A stretch of DNA of 8,520 nt from an uncultured Lachnospiraceae bacterium (GTDB taxonomy: Bacteria > Bacillota > Clostridia > Lachnospirales > Lachnospiraceae), in NCBI GenBank assembly GCA_946538445.1, contig CAMNGO010000079.1, forward strand, positions 1 through 8,520. Direction: 5' to 3'. This document shows, one piece after another, positions 6,776-8,520 of this stretch. The notes beneath the pieces are model-generated. The model did not search any database and was not told the origin of the DNA. It worked only from the letters and a program-made list of their open reading frames with translations. Made by a program: the position numbers and the translations under genes. Positions within the stretch are counted from its first letter, which is position 1; the number at the start of each line of letters is the position of its first letter.

Positions 6776-7569
6776 AATAATACGCCTCCTCTGTTCTCAT
6801 CCTGGCTTCCGAACCCGTTTGTGAATATGGTAAAGATACAGATGATTGCCAGAAGGATCAGGGCGATCATCGAACCTCCGTGCCAGTTATAAGCAGCAAA
6901 ATAACTTCCAATCAGGCTTCCCATGATGTATGTGCTGTTATAAAGCATGTCAAGCACTACATAGTTCGTCATGGCCGGAAGAAATACCATGGCAACCCCG
7001 CTGATGATACCAGGCAGTGACAAAGGCAGGGTAATCTTCAAAAAGGACTGAAACTCATTTGCACCCAGATCTCTGGAAGCTTCCGCAAGAGAGGGATCCA
7101 GTTTTACTATAGTATTATAGATGGGCAGGATCATGAAGGGCAGGAAATCGTAAGTCATACCGATGATAGCATTCAGGAAGGGATGATAGGCAAGGTTTCC
7201 CTCCAGCAGAGACAGGATTTCCTTCAAAGCAGTGATACGCAGGGAAAAATTGATCCACATAGGCATGATAAATACCATAAGCATCACCGATTTATTCTTA
7301 AGCTGGCTGTGAGCCAGGATATAGGCTGTGGGATAAGCCAACAGCAGACAGCATAATGTGGTTACAAAGGCGATCCCAAGACTGTAGAATAAGGTTCCCA
7401 GGGTGTTGGGATCCGTGAAAAACATGGTGAGATTCTTAAAAGTGAACTGACCGGCTGCATTGGTAAAGGCATAAAACATCAGCACAAATAAAGGAGCCAC
7501 CACAAAACAAAGCAGGTAGACCGCATATGGAATTGCAAGCTGTTTTCTGGAGAAAGAATAACGACGCAT
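6772..7569 (-). CDS. potB: Spermidine/putrescine ABC transporter permease PotB
   Basis: This is the second permease subunit of the polyamine importer, 265 residues (E. coli PotB is about 275). The first helix covers about 12-34, and five further hydrophobic segments follow, ending at about 235-251. The EAA loop is at 163-191: EASRDLGANEFQSFLKITLP, followed by SLPGIISG. Family features around it are FIMPMWINFSLR (100-111), DFLPFMILPIYN (141-152) and LPAMTNYVVLDML (197-209). The start ATG at 7567-7569 is fixed by AGAGGAG (7578-7584) with an 8-nt spacer. It follows the PotA stop by 16 nt and ends in a 4-nt ATGA overlap with potC, so it is translationally coupled to it. It is expected to pair with PotC in the cytoplasmic membrane, above a PotA dimer. 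Confidence 0.95.
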   Translation of the reverse strand: MRRYSFSRKQLAIPYAVYLLCFVVAPLFVLMFYAFTNAAGQFTFKNLTMFFTDPNTLGTLFYSLGIAFVTTLCCLLLAYPTAYILAHSQLKNKSVMLMVFIMPMWINFSLRITALKEILSLLEGNLAYHPFLNAIIGMTYDFLPFMILPIYNTIVKLDPSLAEASRDLGANEFQSFLKITLPLSLPGIISGVAMVFLPAMTNYVVLDMLYNSTYIMGSLIGSYFAAYNWHGGSMIALILLAIICIFTIFTNGFGSQDENRGGVLL

Positions 7570-7577
7570 CTTGTATG

Positions 7578-7584
7578 CTCCTCT
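7578..7584 (-). promoter_or_regulatory. Ribosome-binding site of potB
   Basis: AGAGGAG with an 8-nt spacer (CATACAAG) before the potB ATG. It begins just after the PotA stop codon TAA (7586-7588), in the 16-nt gap between the genes. Confidence 0.8.
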
Positions 7585-7585
7585 C

Positions 7586-8520
7586 TTATCGTTTTACGGA
7601 AAATGATATTTTATCAATGGGCATGATCAGACCGACATGGTCGTCCATGTTCCATAAATATTCGTCATCCACCACAAAATCCTGTTCCAGATCCGTATGA
7701 ATGACATAGCTGTAATGGTCTCCCTTATAGATCAGATTACTGATGAATCCATCCACCATACCCTCCCGGATATCATCCGTCATCGAAATATCCTGCGGGG
7801 AGATGGAGGCCAGGATCTTTGTCCTGCGACGGTCAATCTCATCCCCGTTGGAATCCATCAGTCGGCCCTCCTCCGAAAGAGAACTTCCCCGGATGATCTT
7901 CGTAAGGTCCACATCCAGGATCTTGTCATTGTATTCCAGTTTATAATCCGAGTTGATGGTGGCCGGGAAGAAATTCGTGTTATCCTCAGCAATCATAAGA
8001 TGGATACTGTCCGGATCCACGTTCATTCCCACACGGTCCCCCACTTTGGCGGCATGTACCGTCTGAACCACAATCTCATTTTTGCCGGATTCCACGATAA
8101 TCTCATAATGAATCCCTTTGAAGATCACAGAGGTGACGACACCACGTATCCGGCCAAGGGAGGGTTCTGTAAAAAGCACGTCTTCCGGACGAACCACCGC
8201 AGTGATGTGGGTTCCTTCCTCAAACTCATCCACACAGTCAAACTCTGCTCCGCAGAATCTGGCCTTCTTATTCCCTGTCATGATACCGTTAAAGATATTG
8301 CTGTCACCGATAAAGTCCGCCACGAAAACCGTAGCAGGTTCATTGTAGATATCTTCCGGTGTACCCACCTGCTGGATCCGTCCTTCGGACATAACTACGA
8401 TCTTATCCGACATGGTGAGGGCTTCTTCCTGATCGTGAGTTACATATATGAACGTGATTCCAAGCTCATCATGCATGGCTTTCAGTTCCAGCTGCATCTC
8501 CTTGCGCATCTTCAGGTCCA
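7586..8520 (-). CDS. potA: Spermidine/putrescine ABC transporter ATP-binding protein PotA, C-terminal part (5' end outside window)
   Basis: This is the ATPase subunit of the importer, entered at the D-loop. The frame is open to the window edge (D-L-K before the Met at 8509), so that Met is internal, not a start. The H-loop is intact: ITFIYVTHDQEEALTMSDKI, with the switch His in VTHD. The family sequence follows: GRIQQVGTPEDIYNEPATVFVADFIGDSNIFNG. The Walker A, Q-loop, signature and Walker B lie outside the window. About 310 residues remain after the D-loop, against roughly 200 in E. coli PotA. The surplus is explained by a second C-terminal module. The first runs VVRPEDVLF...GVVTSVIFKGIHYEIIV, the second ISPQDISM...GFISNLIYKGDHYSYVI. 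They are joined by a linker of about 60 residues containing charged stretches such as DEIDRRR. The gene ends 16 nt before potB. Assignment as PotA rather than another ABC ATPase of the family rests largely on potBCD downstream. Confidence 0.93.
   Translation of the reverse strand, partial: DLKMRKEMQLELKAMHDELGITFIYVTHDQEEALTMSDKIVVMSEGRIQQVGTPEDIYNEPATVFVADFIGDSNIFNGIMTGNKKARFCGAEFDCVDEFEEGTHITAVVRPEDVLFTEPSLGRIRGVVTSVIFKGIHYEIIVESGKNEIVVQTVHAAKVGDRVGMNVDPDSIHLMIAEDNTNFFPATINSDYKLEYNDKILDVDLTKIIRGSSLSEEGRLMDSNGDEIDRRRTKILASISPQDISMTDDIREGMVDGFISNLIYKGDHYSYVIHTDLEQDFVVDDEYLWNMDDHVGLIMPIDKISFSVKR
7595..8200 (-). repeat. Two TOBE-like modules in tandem within PotA
   Basis: Reading the translated strand, module 1 (about 7991-8200) and module 2 (about 7595-7810) share the same order of elements. 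The first element is (R/S)-P-(E/Q)-D-(V/I). The second is G-x-(V/I)-(T/S)-x-(V/L)-I-(F/Y)-K-G-x-H-Y. Each module then ends in a hydrophobic strand before an Asp: NVDPDSIHLM in the first, IMPIDKISFSV in the second. TOBE domains at the end of such ATPases bind regulators or small ligands and stabilise the dimer. The similarity is seen by eye only; no alignment score was computed. Confidence 0.6.

Noticed and set aside
1..8520. CRISPR array, tRNA/rRNA genes, insertion sequence, phage genes, defence system
   Set aside because: No direct repeat array, clover-leaf, transposase or terminal inverted repeats were seen; nearly all of the window is accounted for by seven minus-strand genes.

Overview
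The window is a single unidirectional block: all seven genes lie on the minus strand, packed with overlaps or short gaps, and no stretch without a gene exceeds about 62 bases. The best taxonomic guess is a Gram-positive member of the Clostridia, probably Lachnospiraceae. The reasons are AGGAGG-type ribosome sites before almost every gene, the potABCD layout, the radical SAM / DUF2344 / RNase G cluster, and an extracytoplasmic protein with CxxCG 'PTGH' modules of a kind common in Lachnospiraceae surface proteins. This is inference from gene content, not from a marker gene.

In transcription order (right to left), the first four genes are a spermidine/putrescine ABC importer. They are PotA (ATPase, 5' end outside the window), PotB and PotC (permeases) and PotD (substrate-binding protein). 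PotA/PotB are 16 nt apart, PotB/PotC overlap by 4 nt and PotC/PotD by 17 nt, so this is almost certainly one operon. Two components are non-standard. PotA has a long C-terminus that looks like two successive TOBE-type modules. PotD is about 150 residues longer than E. coli PotD and appears to be held to the membrane by a C-terminal transmembrane helix rather than a lipid anchor.

Next, after 62 nt, comes a 419-residue secreted protein I cannot name. It has a signal peptide, a region of possible beta-propeller character, one and a half Cys-containing modules and a bacterial Ig-like C-terminal domain.

After 28 nt come three cytoplasmic genes linked by overlaps: a radical SAM protein of the TIGR03960 type, its usual partner of the TIGR03936/DUF2344 type, and the first third of a ribonuclease G/E family gene whose 3' part lies beyond base 1. 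In many Firmicutes this trio precedes rplU-prp-rpmA, which would be expected just outside the left edge.

I found no RNA genes, CRISPR array, insertion sequence, convincing promoter or rho-independent terminator. No obviously new system stands out. The best leads are the unnamed secreted protein, the modified PotA and PotD, and the uncharacterised radical SAM pair tied to RNase G.
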